Part shown: piece after piece, positions 16,230-25,432 of the stretch | How positions within the stretch are numbered: the first letter of the stretch is position 1 | Layout of the letters: every line of letters begins with the position of its first letter | Source of the DNA: Gammaproteobacteria bacterium | GTDB taxonomy: Bacteria; Pseudomonadota; Gammaproteobacteria; Burkholderiales; Sulfuricellaceae | Assembly: GCA_018823025.1 (NCBI GenBank) | Contig: JAHJJI010000024.1 | Location: 17,094 to 81,093 of the forward strand | DNA length: 64,000 nt | Reading direction: 5' to 3' | Made by a program: the position numbers and the translations under genes | Notes under the pieces: generated by a model | The model's input: only the letters and a program-made list of their open reading frames with translations | Told to the model about the DNA's origin: nothing | Databases searched by the model: none

Positions 16230-17180
16230 TCATTCTTCTTCTCTCGCGCCTGCCATCAGGCGTTCGTGCCGCTCGATAAATTCACGCGTGCTGCTGATCC
16301 CGCGTTTGCGCAGGATGTGGTTGCGTACCGCGACCTCCACCATCACTGCAATGTTGCGGCCACCCGCAACGGGGATGCGTACCTTGGGAATTTCCACGTC
16401 AAGGATGTTCTGGCTGAGTTCCTCGATTTGCAGCCGGTCCTGCGACGAAATTGTAAGCTCGGACAATTTGATCAGGTTGACGATCAGTTTGATATTTTTC
16501 TTTGGTTTTACCGAGGTCTCGCCAAACAGCATCCGGATGTTCAGCACGCCCAGGCCGCGAACCTCCATGAAATCCTGCAGCAGCGCTGGGCAGCGTCCTT
16601 CCACCGTATCTGGCGAAACCAGGTAGAAGTCCACGATGTCGTCGGCGATCAGGCGGTGGCCGCGAGTGACCAGTTCCAGCGCCAGCTCGCTTTTGCCGAT
16701 ACCGCTATCTCCCGTGATCAGCACCCCCATGCCTTGCACTTCCAGAAAAACGCCGTGCAGGGAAACGGACTCGGCCAATACCTGGGTGAGGTAGTGGTTG
16801 AGCACGTTCATCAGGTAGGGGCTGGGTTGCGGCGAGGTAAACAGCGGCGTCTGGTTCTGGTTGGCGGCATCGAGCAGTACCTCAGGTACGGGCTCCTTGT
16901 TGGCGACGATGATTGCGGCAAGCTCGGTGGAGAACAGGTGGTTGATCGCTTGAGCCAGTGCTGCCTGATCCAGGCTGCGCAGGTAGTCCATTTCCGCGCA
17001 GCCGAGCACCTGTACCCGGTTGGGATGAACCAGATTAAGGTGACCAATCAGTGCCAGGGTCGGTTTTTGCACGATTTCGCCGGTGAGTTGGCGGGCTCCG
17101 CCCTCTATGCCTGCGACCCAGATGATTCCCAGCTTGTCGTGGGTTTCGTCGAACAGCTGCTTTACGCTTATCTGTGACAT
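16230..17180 (-). CDS. hprK: HPr kinase/phosphorylase HprK
   Basis: 316 residues. The C-terminal catalytic half has the Walker motif GDSGIGKS (near 154-161), then [16 protein letters not shown] and the signature [15 protein letters not shown]. HprK phosphorylates and dephosphorylates HPr on serine and so links PTS flux to regulation. No HPr gene is in the window, so the partner must lie elsewhere. It lies 43 bases upstream of rapZ. A family B repeat separates it from ptsN. Confidence 0.95.
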   Translation of the reverse strand: MSQISVKQLFDETHDKLGIIWVAGIEGGARQLTGEIVQKPTLALIGHLNLVHPNRVQVLGCAEMDYLRSLDQAALAQAINHLFSTELAAIIVANKEPVPEVLLDAANQNQTPLFTSPQPSPYLMNVLNHYLTQVLAESVSLHGVFLEVQGMGVLITGDSGIGKSELALELVTRGHRLIADDIVDFYLVSPDTVEGRCPALLQDFMEVRGLGVLNIRMLFGETSVKPKKNIKLIVNLIKLSELTISSQDRLQIEELSQNILDVEIPKVRIPVAGGRNIAVMVEVAVRNHILRKRGISSTREFIERHERLMAGAREEE

Positions 17181-17187
17181 TTGAATA

Positions 17188-17290
17188 AGTCTCGAGTCCT
17201 GAGTCCTGAGTCCCGAGTGTTGCGTCCTGAGGAGAAAATATCGCGAAGCGATTCAACACTCAGGACTTTTAACTCAGGACTCAGCACTGT
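17188..17290. repeat. Intergenic repeat family B copy 1
   Basis: The gap between ptsN and hprK contains GTCCTGAGTCCTGAGTCC-type motifs on the left and their complements (CAACACTCAGGAC, ACTCAGGACTCAGCACTG) on the right, forming an imperfect palindrome around a short centre (ATATCGCGAAGCGATT). Related elements lie at 20424-20478 and 22196-22257, also between genes of this same cluster. Confidence 0.75.
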
Positions 17291-17292
17291 TT

Positions 17293-17745
17293 TTAGCGCC
17301 ATTCGGTTAGCAGACGATGAATTTCGGTCGGATCGCAGCTCGCCTGCAACTGCTCGCGCAACTGGCGATTGCTGAACATCTGCGCCAGTTCGCCGAGGAT
17401 TTGCAGGTGCAGGTCGGTGGCCTGATCCGGCACCAGCAGGATGAACAACATGCTGACCGGCTGTCCGTCGGGCGCATCGAAGGGAATCGGTGTTTTCAGC
17501 TTGAAGAAGGCGCCAGTGGCCTCGCGCAGGCTCTTCATACGACCATGCGGGATGGCGAATCCGTAGCCGAGTCCTGTGGAGCCGAGCTTTTCACGTGTGG
17601 CGAGGCTGTCGATCACCTTCTTGTGCGGTAGCTGCAGGTTGTTTTCGAACAGCCGGCCGGCTTCTTCGAATAGCTGTGCCTTGCTGCCTACGTCGAGGCC
17701 GCAGAGAATGTTGCCCGGCGGTAGTATTTTGGTGATGAGGGTCAT
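17293..17745 (-). CDS. ptsN: PTS IIA-Ntr protein PtsN
   Basis: 150 residues, a single EIIA-Ntr domain with the phosphorylated histidine His67 in AIPHGR, and the family stretch REKLGSTGLGYGFAIPHGR. PtsN is the terminal acceptor of the nitrogen PTS and modulates potassium transport and other systems by protein binding. It lies downstream of hpf and upstream of hprK, in the standard proteobacterial order. Confidence 0.95.
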   Translation of the reverse strand: MTLITKILPPGNILCGLDVGSKAQLFEEAGRLFENNLQLPHKKVIDSLATREKLGSTGLGYGFAIPHGRMKSLREATGAFFKLKTPIPFDAPDGQPVSMLFILLVPDQATDLHLQILGELAQMFSNRQLREQLQASCDPTEIHRLLTEWR

Positions 17746-17756
17746 ATTAAAACAAG

Positions 17757-17843
17757 CAAATCAAAACAAGCTCAGCCCTTTACCATTGCTCCTTCTCCCC
17801 TTGGGGAGAGGAGGCAAACGAGAAAAGCGCTTGTTCTGATTTG
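17757..17843. repeat. Inverted repeat between hpf and ptsN
   Basis: Arms CAAATCAAAACAAGC (17757-17771) and GCTTGTTCTGATTTG (17829-17843) pair with one mismatch. Inside is a second hairpin, CTCCCC/GGGGAG (17795-17808). The right arm ends two bases before the hpf stop codon. It resembles neither family A nor B. It could be a processing or partial-termination site setting the hpf/ptsN ratio. Confidence 0.6.
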
Positions 17844-17845
17844 AC

Positions 17846-18172
17846 TTACTCGGCGATTGGTTGGTGCTTGCCGCCGCTACCGCGACTGGGGCCGCCGTTC
17901 ATTTCCTTGTGCTTGACGATCTGGCGATCGAGCTTGTCCACCAGACTGTCGATGGCGGCGTACATGTCGGCATCCTCGGATTTGACGAAAATGTCCTTGC
18001 CGCTGACGTGAACGTTTACTTCAGCCTTCTGGGCCAGCTTTTCGATAGAGAGAATGACGTTGACGTCAATCACATGGTCGAAGTGACGAGTAACCCTGCC
18101 GAGCTTGTCGGTGACGTAATCGCGGATGGCGGGGGTCACTTCAACGTGGTGGCCGGTAACATTGAGGTTCAT
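17846..18172 (-). CDS. hpf: Ribosome hibernation-promoting factor, short form
   Basis: 108 residues of the HPF/RaiA (sigma-54 modulation protein) type. It begins MNLNVTGHHVEVTPAIRDYV, followed by HFDHVIDVNVILSIEK, DIFVKSEDADMYAAIDSLVDKLDRQ and a short basic, glycine-rich tail. It lacks the dimerising C-terminal domain of long HPF, so a separate factor would be needed for 100S formation. It lies 26 bases after rpoN, as usual. Confidence 0.94.
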   Translation of the reverse strand: MNLNVTGHHVEVTPAIRDYVTDKLGRVTRHFDHVIDVNVILSIEKLAQKAEVNVHVSGKDIFVKSEDADMYAAIDSLVDKLDRQIVKHKEMNGGPSRGSGGKHQPIAE

Positions 18173-18198
18173 TTGAGGCTCCTTCGGGTTGATGTTGA

Positions 18199-19641
18199 TT
18201 AAAGGGTTTTTCGGAAACTGACCGCGGGAATTTGCATGGACTCGCGGTACTTTGCTACGGTGCGCCGGGCGACGACTATGCCCTGTTTTGCCAGAATATC
18301 AGCGATCTGGCTGTCAGAAAGGGGTTTTTGCGGGGTTTCCGCTGCCACCAGTTGTTTTATTAGCGCACGGATGGCGGTGGAGGAGCAAGCGCCACCGGTT
18401 TCCGTGGCGCAGGAACTGCCGAAAAAATACTTGAGTTCGAAAATGCCGCGCGGGGTGAACATATATTTCTGCGTGGTGACACGAGAAATGGTGGATTCAT
18501 GCAGTTCGACGGCCTCGGCGATCTCCCTCAACACCAGGGGGCGCATGGCCACTGCTCCGTGTTCGAAGAAATTCCGCTGGCGTTCGACGATGGCCTGGGA
18601 AACACGCAGGATGGTCTCGAAGCGCTGCTGGATGTTCTTGATCATCCATTTTGCTTCCTGCATCTGACTCGACAGGTGCTGCCCGCTGCTTTCGCGGTTG
18701 CGCCGCAGAATATCGGCGTACATGCGATTTATGCGCAGCTTGGGCATGACATCCGGGTTCAGGGTGGCGACCCATTGCCCCTTGACCTTCTTTACCTCGA
18801 CGTCGTGCTGAATGTAGCGCGTGTCCAGGTTGGCGAAGGCGGCGCCGGGGCGCGGGTTGAGGCTGGTAATCAGGCTCTGGGTGGCACGCAGACCGTCGTC
18901 GTCGAGGCGCAGCAATTTCTTCAGTTTGGTAAAATCGTGCGCCGCCAGCAGGTTAAGGTGGTGCTTCGACAAGGAAAGAGCTTGCTCCCGATAGGGGGTA
19001 TCAGAAGGAAGGATTTCGAGTTGCAAGGCCAGACACTCCCCCAGATTCCGTGCGCCGACACCGGGTGGATCGAGATTTTGCAGGTGGCATAGCGCAGTGT
19101 GCAGCTCGATCGGTTCGATTTCCAGTTCGGGCGGTAACATCGCGGCGAGCTCATCCAGGTTCTGGGTGAGATAGCCGTCTTCGTCGAGGGCGTCGATCAG
19201 CAAGGCGACGATTCGCTTGTCGTGCTCGGACAGCGAAGTGAGTCCTAATTGCCAGTTGAGGTGGTCGCGCAGATCCACCGCTTCGGCGCGTTGCGAAGAG
19301 TAGTCGTTGTCCTCATCATCGTCTTGCGCAGTCCAGGGACTATCCTGATCCCAATCGTTTTCTGAAAGGGGTGCTGGTTCGGCGGGTGTTTCATCGGCTG
19401 TGCTGCTGGAGGTGGGCTGCGTGGAGAACTCGTCCGGCTTGCTGCCGCCGGCCTCTGCGGTTTCCTCGTTATCCGTATCACCCGTGCTTTCCACGCGTTC
19501 GAGGAATGGATTTTCCTGTGTGAAAGTGTCGAGTTCCTGGTCAAGCTCCAGCGTCGACAGTTGTAGCAGCCGGATGGACTGCTGCAGCTGAGGCGTCAGG
19601 GTCAGGTGTTGCGAAAGTTTGAGTTGTAGGCTGTGCTTCAT
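18199..19641 (-). CDS. rpoN: RNA polymerase sigma-54 factor RpoN
   Basis: 480 residues. Visible parts: the glutamine/leucine-rich activator-interaction region (LKLSQHLTLTPQLQQSIRLLQL, 6-27), an acidic linker (about 60-120), the core-binding domain, a helix-turn-helix (LREIAEAVELHESTISRVT), and the RpoN box ARRTVAKYRE near the C-terminus. Sigma-54 directs -24/-12 promoters with enhancer-binding ATPases. It sits between lptB and hpf as in most proteobacteria. No activator gene is in the window. Confidence 0.97.
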   Translation of the reverse strand: MKHSLQLKLSQHLTLTPQLQQSIRLLQLSTLELDQELDTFTQENPFLERVESTGDTDNEETAEAGGSKPDEFSTQPTSSSTADETPAEPAPLSENDWDQDSPWTAQDDDEDNDYSSQRAEAVDLRDHLNWQLGLTSLSEHDKRIVALLIDALDEDGYLTQNLDELAAMLPPELEIEPIELHTALCHLQNLDPPGVGARNLGECLALQLEILPSDTPYREQALSLSKHHLNLLAAHDFTKLKKLLRLDDDGLRATQSLITSLNPRPGAAFANLDTRYIQHDVEVKKVKGQWVATLNPDVMPKLRINRMYADILRRNRESSGQHLSSQMQEAKWMIKNIQQRFETILRVSQAIVERQRNFFEHGAVAMRPLVLREIAEAVELHESTISRVTTQKYMFTPRGIFELKYFFGSSCATETGGACSSTAIRALIKQLVAAETPQKPLSDSQIADILAKQGIVVARRTVAKYRESMQIPAVSFRKTL

Positions 19642-19691
19642 ATTTTTGTTCCCGGGAGAGTGCAGGCACGGTGCCTGGAGCGGGTTCGCCG

Positions 19692-20414
19692 CTACATCCG
19701 GAAGTGTTCTCCCAGGTAAACTTTTCTTACATTTTCATTATAAACGATTTCATCGGGATTTCCGCTGGCCAGCACTTCGCCGTCGTTGATAATGTAGGCG
19801 CGGTCGCAAATTCCCAGGGTTTCCCGCACGTTGTGGTCGGTGATCAGCACACCGATGTTCTGAGAGGTGAGGAAGCGGATAATTTTCTGGATATCGATCA
19901 CGGCAATAGGGTCAACCCCGGCGAAGGGCTCGTCCAGCAGGATGAAGCGCGGCTGGGTGGCGAGTGCACGGGCGATTTCCACCCGTCGGCGTTCGCCGCC
20001 GGAAAGGGAAAGCGCCGGGTTGTTGCGCAGGTGGTTGATATGCAGCTCGTGCAGCAGATCGTCCAGGCGCTGTTCAAGCTGCCCCGGTTCCAGCGTTTGC
20101 AGTTCGAGGATCGCCCGGATATTTTCGGATACCGTCAGCTTGCGGAAGATCGACGCTTCCTGGGGCAGATAGCTCAAGCCCAGCCGGGAGCGGCGGTGGA
20201 TAGGCAGGCGGCTCAGCTCTTCACCGTCCAGGCGGATGCTGCCGCCATCCAGCGGCACCAGCCCCACCATCATGTAGAAGCTGGTGGTCTTGCCCGCGCC
20301 ATTGGGTCCGAGCAAGCCGACTACCTCGCCGCTGGAAACCTCCAGCGAAACGTTTTTCACTACCTGGCGCGATTTGTAGCGCTTTTTCAGGCCTTGGACA
20401 ATCAGTTTACTCAT
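19692..20414 (-). CDS. lptB: LPS export ABC ATPase LptB
   Basis: 240 residues. Walker [12 protein letters not shown], the Q-loop in [11 protein letters not shown], signature LSGGERRR, Walker [16 protein letters not shown] and a switch histidine in LITDHNV are all present. LptB powers LPS extraction from the inner membrane with LptF/LptG, which are not in the window. The family B repeat at 20424-20478 separates it from lptA. Confidence 0.97.
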   Translation of the reverse strand: MSKLIVQGLKKRYKSRQVVKNVSLEVSSGEVVGLLGPNGAGKTTSFYMMVGLVPLDGGSIRLDGEELSRLPIHRRSRLGLSYLPQEASIFRKLTVSENIRAILELQTLEPGQLEQRLDDLLHELHINHLRNNPALSLSGGERRRVEIARALATQPRFILLDEPFAGVDPIAVIDIQKIIRFLTSQNIGVLITDHNVRETLGICDRAYIINDGEVLASGNPDEIVYNENVRKVYLGEHFRM

Positions 20415-20423
20415 AAAAAAACA

Positions 20424-20478
20424 GTCCTGAGTCCTGAAGTGTTGAGTCCCGATGCTTTTCCCAGGGATTCAGCACTTG
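20424..20478. repeat. Intergenic repeat family B copy 2
   Basis: Between lptA and lptB lie AGTCCTGAGTCCTGAAGTG and GTTGAGTCCCG motifs, followed by CAGGGATTCAGCACTTG. The motifs match those at 17188 and 22196. The element is internal to the lptC-lptA-lptB unit and has no reading frame of its own. Confidence 0.65.
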
Positions 20479-21081
20479 CTACTCTTGTCGTGGATTGGCG
20501 ATGCTTTCGGCAGGTTTCAGCACGGAAGGTTTGGCATCTGGAGCGGCGGTTTTCTGTTTCGGTTGTATCACCGTGCGAACTCGGCCACGCGGGTTGCTGG
20601 CCGTGGCGGTTTCCTTGCCGCCGATTACCTGGAAGAATTCGGTCTTGCCGTCATAGGAAATATAGTTTCCCTGTGCCTCATCCAGGCCGCGTTTCATGCG
20701 TGCCTGGCTGAAAAGTTGCACCAGGTCCTTCCTCTGGTCGTATTCAATACGCAGGGCAAAGCCTTCGATATATTCGTCGTAGCCTTCGCGCTTCTGTCTG
20801 AAGCTGGCCAGGTTGCCATAAGCGGTCCCGAGCTGGAAACCGTCGGCATCTTCCTTGACTACCAGCTTGTTGGCGCGGATTTGCAGCGTGCCCTGGGTGA
20901 GGATGACATTGCCTTCGTAAATGCTGATTTTCTTGGCATCGTCAACAGTGGCGGTATCCGCCTCCAGGTTAATCGGCTTGTCCCGATCCGCTTTTTCCGC
21001 ATGAGCCCAAGGCGCGGCTACCAGCAATAACGCTGTCCACAGGCAGATGAGGGGCGAAAGTTTAACGGTTGGGGTTTTCAT
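20479..21081 (-). CDS. lptA: LPS transport periplasmic protein LptA
   Basis: 200 residues with a Sec signal peptide (about 1-28, WAHAE). The OstA/LptA beta-jellyroll is marked by PINLEADTATVDDAKKISIYEGNVILTQGTLQIRANKLVV and VQLFSQARMKRG. LptA forms the periplasmic bridge for LPS between LptC and LptD. The proline-rich C-terminal tail is longer than in E. coli. Its start overlaps the end of lptC by 20 bases. Confidence 0.94.
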   Translation of the reverse strand: MKTPTVKLSPLICLWTALLLVAAPWAHAEKADRDKPINLEADTATVDDAKKISIYEGNVILTQGTLQIRANKLVVKEDADGFQLGTAYGNLASFRQKREGYDEYIEGFALRIEYDQRKDLVQLFSQARMKRGLDEAQGNYISYDGKTEFFQVIGGKETATASNPRGRVRTVIQPKQKTAAPDAKPSVLKPAESIANPRQE

Positions 21082-21637
21082 AACGGCCTTTGACGCGTGA
21101 AAACAATTTCATCACGTGGGTTTTGTTGTTCAATTCTAAACCAACAGCGTCGACATTGGTATGTGCATCCCTAATGTTAACAGGCTTATCGGTCAGCGCC
21201 AGATCCTTGTCCGGAATAACATGCAGGTAGCTGGTCGTGAGCTTCAAGGTGCTTTTGCCGTCGAAAGCTTCGCGCGTGACCACGACGTTGCCGGTAAAGT
21301 GGGCGTGCTCCCCTTCCTTCGACAGTAGTCCCTTGGTCGACTGGACGTGCATTGGGGCCGCTCCGCGCTCGAAGCGGGTGAAATGCGGTTTGTCGAGATG
21401 GGTGCTGTCGTCATCCGGGTAATGCACCATCCTGGCTGCGGTCAGGGTATGGTGCGGCAATCCGTCTATGCCCATGCGGGTGGCGCTGAAATTATCCACG
21501 GTATAGTCGGGGTCATGCCGGCTGCTGCCGTCATTTTTCGGCTGAGGCGGCTGCACGGTGCGGTCGAGCCAGAACGACAGCATCGCCAGCAGCACCAGCA
21601 GACCGGCCGGGAACCAGAGTGTGAGGCGGTCGCGCAT
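21062..21637 (-). CDS. lptC: LPS export protein LptC
   Basis: 191 residues: a single N-terminal membrane anchor (LTLWFPAGLLVLLAMLSFWL), then a periplasmic beta-jellyroll with DYTVDNFSATRMG, KGLLSKEGEHAHFTGNVVVTRE and KPVNIRDAHTNVDAVGLELNN. LptC links LptB2FG with LptA. It starts 31 bases after the kdsC stop and overlaps lptA by 20 bases. Confidence 0.94.
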   Translation of the reverse strand: MRDRLTLWFPAGLLVLLAMLSFWLDRTVQPPQPKNDGSSRHDPDYTVDNFSATRMGIDGLPHHTLTAARMVHYPDDDSTHLDKPHFTRFERGAAPMHVQSTKGLLSKEGEHAHFTGNVVVTREAFDGKSTLKLTTSYLHVIPDKDLALTDKPVNIRDAHTNVDAVGLELNNKTHVMKLFSRVKGRYENPNR

Positions 21638-21668
21638 CAGCCTGGTTGGAAAAATCGAGTCAGAAAGA

Positions 21669-22190
21669 TCATTTCAGATAAGGCGCCAACTGCATATCGA
21701 AAGTTCCCTGTGCCTGCATGATCAGCTCGCATAATTCGCGCACGGCGCCGCCGCCGCCTGGCAGTTGGGTGATGTAATGAGAGTGCTGCTTGACCAGTGC
21801 CGGGGCGGCGGGAACGCAAACAGCCAGGCCGCAGCGGCGCATTACCGGCAAGTCCACCACATCATCTCCCATGTAGGCGCATTCGGCCGGGTCGAGGCCG
21901 GATTTCTCCAACAGTTCGAGAAAGGCACTTAGTTTGTCCTCCGCACCCTGATAGAGATGGGTCACGCCCAGGTTGATGGCGCGCAGCGCTACCAGCTGCG
22001 AGGTTCGGCCGGTGATGATCGCCAGTTCGACACCGGAGCGTTTCAGCATTTTCATGCCGTGGCCGTCGAGAGAGTTGAATGCCTTGAATTCCTGGCCGTC
22101 GTCGGCCAGGTAGAGGCTGCCGTCGGTCATCACGCCATCCACGTCGAAGATGGCAAGCTTGATTTTTTTTGCGTGTTCGAAAGCGTCCAT
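21669..22190 (-). CDS. kdsC: Kdo-8-phosphate phosphatase KdsC
   Basis: 173 residues of the HAD superfamily without a cap domain. The nucleophile motif is IFDVDGVMTDG; KAFNSLDGHGMKML, ELAIITGRTSQ and the metal-binding MGDDVVDLPVM complete the site. KdsC releases phosphate from Kdo-8-P to give Kdo for LPS. It lies between kdsD and lptC, with a family B repeat upstream. Confidence 0.95.
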   Translation of the reverse strand: MDAFEHAKKIKLAIFDVDGVMTDGSLYLADDGQEFKAFNSLDGHGMKMLKRSGVELAIITGRTSQLVALRAINLGVTHLYQGAEDKLSAFLELLEKSGLDPAECAYMGDDVVDLPVMRRCGLAVCVPAAPALVKQHSHYITQLPGGGGAVRELCELIMQAQGTFDMQLAPYLK

Positions 22191-22195
22191 TGTCT

Positions 22196-22257
22196 TCAGT
22201 CCTGAGTTCCGAGTGCTGAGTCCCGAGTGGGGGAGGTTTTACTTGGCACTCAGCACT
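22196..22257. repeat. Intergenic repeat family B copy 3
   Basis: Between kdsD and kdsC: CAGTCCTGAGTTCCGAGTG, GCTGAGTCCCGAGTG and, on the other side, GGCACTCAGCACTG. This is an imperfect palindrome of the same motif set seen at 17188 and 20424. Confidence 0.7.
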
Positions 22258-22261
22258 GTTC

Positions 22262-23251
22262 TTAAACCACCCCTGCCCGCAGCAGGTCGTGCATATTGAG
22301 AGCGCCGACCAGCCGGCCATCCGTGTCCACTACCAGCAGTCCGTTGATCTTGTGATGATCCATCATTTGCACCGCTTCCGCCGCCAGCTTTTCCGGGCCG
22401 ATAGTGCGCGGGTTGCGGGTCATTACCTCGGCCACCCTGGCGGCGCGGATGTCGAACGTATGGTCGAGCGCGCGGCGCAGATCACCGTCGGTAAATAGCC
22501 CGAGCAGGCGATCTGCGTCGCCCACTATCGCGGTCATGCCCAGGCCTTTGCGCGACATTTCCAGCAACGCCTCGGTGAGCAGCGCTGTTTCCGGCACTTT
22601 GGGCAGAGCATCGCCGCTGTGCATCAGGTCGCCGACATGGACCAGCAGGCGCCGACCAAGGGCGCCGCCCGGATGGGATCGGGCGAAATCCTCGGCACCA
22701 AAGCCGCGCACGTCGAGCAGTGCGATCGCCAGTGCATCCCCCAGCGCCAGTGCCGCGGTGGTGCTGGCCGTCGGTGCCAGCCCCAAGGGGCAGGCTTCCT
22801 GCGCCACGCTGACGTCGAGGTGTACGTCTGCCTCGCGCGCCATCGTGGAAACAGGATTGCCAGTCATGGTGATGAGTTTCGCCCCTCTGCGCTTGATGAT
22901 CGGCAAGATGGTGAGCAGTTCAGGACTCTCGCCGGAATTGGACAGGGCGATCAGCACGTCATCCGCCGTGATCATGCCAAGGTCGCCGTGGCTGGCCTCG
23001 CCCGGATGGACGAAGAAGGCCGGCGTGCCGGTGCTGGCCATGGTTGAGGCGATCTTGCGCGCGATGTGACCGGATTTGCCCATGCCGCTCACCACAACCC
23101 TTCCTTGGCAGTGTAGAATCAATTCTAGTGCGCTGGTGAATTTGTCGTCCAGTCTGCCTATCAACGCCTCTACTGCTTTGGCTTCGATAGAGAGTACTTG
23201 GCGCGCGAGATCGAGAGCGTTGCGGTTGGATATCGTTTCAGTTGCATTCAT
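22262..23251 (-). CDS. kdsD: Arabinose-5-phosphate isomerase KdsD
   Basis: 329 residues: an N-terminal SIS sugar isomerase domain (GRVVVSGMGKSGHIARKIASTMASTGTPAFFVHPGEASHGDLG, the conserved histidine included) and two C-terminal CBS domains (from about 210: VGDLMHSGDALP and VAEVMTRNPRTI). It interconverts ribulose-5-P and arabinose-5-P, the first step to Kdo. Divergent from the KefB-like gene across 58 bases. Confidence 0.95.
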   Translation of the reverse strand: MNATETISNRNALDLARQVLSIEAKAVEALIGRLDDKFTSALELILHCQGRVVVSGMGKSGHIARKIASTMASTGTPAFFVHPGEASHGDLGMITADDVLIALSNSGESPELLTILPIIKRRGAKLITMTGNPVSTMAREADVHLDVSVAQEACPLGLAPTASTTAALALGDALAIALLDVRGFGAEDFARSHPGGALGRRLLVHVGDLMHSGDALPKVPETALLTEALLEMSRKGLGMTAIVGDADRLLGLFTDGDLRRALDHTFDIRAARVAEVMTRNPRTIGPEKLAAEAVQMMDHHKINGLLVVDTDGRLVGALNMHDLLRAGVV

Positions 23252-23309
23252 CCGCGCAAGTATACTAAACCATACCGGCTATTGCCTATCGTCCATTTCC
23301 TGATTCTTT

Positions 23310-25391
23310 ATGCATAACACCCTGCAACTTGTCCTGATCCTGCTTGCTGCCGCCGTGCTGGTGGTGGCTTTGTTTCGCTCGTTGCGTCTGCCCCCCTTGC
23401 TCGCTTACCTGCTGGTAGGCATGGTGATCGGCCCCCATGCGTTGGGGTGGTTGCCAGAAAGTAGCGAAACCAGCTACCTGGCCGAATTCGGGGTGGTATT
23501 CCTGATGTTCAGCATCGGTCTCGAATTCAGTCTGCCGCAATTGAAGGCCATGCAGAGGATCGTGTTCGGTCTGGGCGGCGCGCAGGTGCTGCTGACCTTG
23601 GCGCTGGTACTGGCGGCGTGCATGTTCATGGGTTTGAGCTGGCAGGCAGGCGTGGCGCTGGGCGGCATTCTGGCAATGTCCTCAACCGCTATCGTCAGCA
23701 AGCTGCTGGCCGAGAAGGTGGAACTGCATTCCCGCCACGGCCGCGAAATTGTCGGCGTACTGTTGTTCCAGGACTTGGCGGTGGTGCCACTGCTGGTTCT
23801 GATTCCCGCCCTGGCTGCCGGCGATCACAACCTGGGCTGGACGATGGCGGAAGCCTTCATCAAGGCAGCAGTGCTGCTGGCGGTGCTGCTGGTTTTCGGT
23901 CAGCGCCTCCTGCGTCCGTGGTTTCATCTCGTTGCCGGGCACAAAACCTCCGAACTGTTCATGCTCAACGTATTGCTGGTAACCCTCGGCCTCGCCTACC
24001 TGACCGAGCTTGCCGGTTTGTCGATGGCGCTGGGTGCCTTTCTTGCCGGGATCCTGATTTCAGAGACCGAATATCGCTATCAGGTGGAGGCCGATATCCA
24101 GCCTTTCCGCGATGTGCTGCTCGGCCTGTTCTTTGTCACCATCGGCATGCAGCTTGACCTCTCCGCGGTGGCTGACAATTTCGTTTGGGTGATGGCGCTG
24201 CTGTTCCTGCTGGTAGTTGGCAAGGCGCTGCTGATCGGCATCCTGAGTCGCTTTTCCGGCAGCGAGCTTTCAGTTTCCATTCGTACCGGGCTGGCGCTGG
24301 CCCAGGGAGGTGAATTCGGCTTTGTTCTGCTGACCTTGGCCGGAGGCGTGCATCTGATTGACGGGCCTGTCATGCAGGTAACCCTCTCGGCCATGCTGCT
24401 TTCGATGCTGGCGGCGCCATTCATCATTCAATATAGCGAAGCCATCGTGCAGAAGGTGTGCGGCGGTGAATGGGTGAATCGCGCCCGCGAATTGCATGAA
24501 GTCGCAGTGCGCAGTGCGGCCAGCGACCAGCATGTTATTGTCTGCGGTTATGGCCGTAGCGGGCAGAATCTGGCGCGTTTTCTGGAGCAGGAAAATATTT
24601 CGTTCATTGCCCTGGATCAGGATGCACAGCGCGTCAAGGCAGCGGCGGTGGCGGGCGAAAGCGTGGTCTACGGCGATGCGAGCCGGCGCGAAGTATTGAT
24701 GGCGGCCGGGTTGAACCGCGCCAAGGCGCTGGTAGTGACCTACGCCGATGTGAAATCATCGCTGCGGGTGCTGCAGCATGCCCATGAAATGCGCCCTGAC
24801 CTGGCTGTGATTGTGCGCACGCTGGATGATACGGATCTGGAAAAGCTGCGGGATGCCGGTGCTACCGAAGTCGTGCCGGAAGTGCTGGAAGGCAGCCTGA
24901 TGCTGGCGTCTCACACCCTGATGCTGCTTGGCGTACCTCTGTCGCGCGTAGTCAGACGCGTGCGCCAGATTCGGGAGGCACGCTACAACCTGCTGCGCGG
25001 CTTCTTTCACGGCGCCACCGACCAGGATGATGAGTTGAGCGAAAAAATGCAGCCGCGCCTGCATACCGTCGCCCTCGGCGAAGGGGGCGCGGCGGTGGGG
25101 AAAACGCTCGCCGATCTGGATCTGGACAGCCTGCTGGTGCAGGTGACAGCGGTCCGGCGACGCAATATCCGCGCACTGGAGCCGCAGCCGGAAACCATGC
25201 TGCAGGCGGGCGACGTAGTGGTGCTGCTGGGAGCGCCGGAGAACTTGGCAGCGGCTGAGCTCAGGCTGTTGCAGGGGCAGGCTGATGCCCTTTCCGGCGT
25301 GAATTTGAATGGCGTTACTGAGTTAAAAATAAATCAGCTCTGCCCCCGGTTCCCCCTGACGTCCCATTGTTCTACAGCCATAAATAGATAA
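23310..25391 (+). CDS. KefB-type monovalent cation:proton antiporter
   Basis: 693 residues of the CPA2 family. About 12 membrane segments fill residues 1-380 (LAYLLVGMVIGPHALGW, VFLMFSIGLEFSLPQLK, LFQDLAVVPLLVLIPA, LALAQGGEFGFVLLTLA). A TrkA-N/RCK nucleotide-binding domain follows (HVIVCGYGRSGQNLARFL), then a TrkA-C domain to about 670. This is the architecture of KefB/KefC and YbaL, potassium/proton antiporters; glutathione gating cannot be judged. Divergent placement from kdsD is common in betaproteobacteria. The last 20 or so residues are poorly conserved and run into the terminator. Confidence 0.92.
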   Translation: MHNTLQLVLILLAAAVLVVALFRSLRLPPLLAYLLVGMVIGPHALGWLPESSETSYLAEFGVVFLMFSIGLEFSLPQLKAMQRIVFGLGGAQVLLTLALVLAACMFMGLSWQAGVALGGILAMSSTAIVSKLLAEKVELHSRHGREIVGVLLFQDLAVVPLLVLIPALAAGDHNLGWTMAEAFIKAAVLLAVLLVFGQRLLRPWFHLVAGHKTSELFMLNVLLVTLGLAYLTELAGLSMALGAFLAGILISETEYRYQVEADIQPFRDVLLGLFFVTIGMQLDLSAVADNFVWVMALLFLLVVGKALLIGILSRFSGSELSVSIRTGLALAQGGEFGFVLLTLAGGVHLIDGPVMQVTLSAMLLSMLAAPFIIQYSEAIVQKVCGGEWVNRARELHEVAVRSAASDQHVIVCGYGRSGQNLARFLEQENISFIALDQDAQRVKAAAVAGESVVYGDASRREVLMAAGLNRAKALVVTYADVKSSLRVLQHAHEMRPDLAVIVRTLDDTDLEKLRDAGATEVVPEVLEGSLMLASHTLMLLGVPLSRVVRRVRQIREARYNLLRGFFHGATDQDDELSEKMQPRLHTVALGEGGAAVGKTLADLDLDSLLVQVTAVRRRNIRALEPQPETMLQAGDVVVLLGAPENLAAAELRLLQGQADALSGVNLNGVTELKINQLCPRFPLTSHCSTAINR

Positions 25392-25414
25392 AGCCCGCCG
25401 GAAGCGGGCTTTAT
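25388..25414. terminator. Bidirectional terminator between antiporter and pilin genes
   Basis: An 11-bp stem ATAAAGCCCGC/GCGGGCTTTAT with loop CGGAA overlaps the antiporter stop codon. Flanking T-rich bases (TTTATCTTT on the plus strand) and the A-rich upstream side let it serve both the antiporter gene and the convergent pilin gene ending at 25433. Confidence 0.85.
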
Positions 25415-25432
25415 CTTTGGCTATTCCCTGAG

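Noticed and set aside
17188..17290. Family B repeat units considered as a CRISPR array.
   Set aside because: The units are short, imperfect and palindromic around one centre, without regular spacers, and no cas genes are present.
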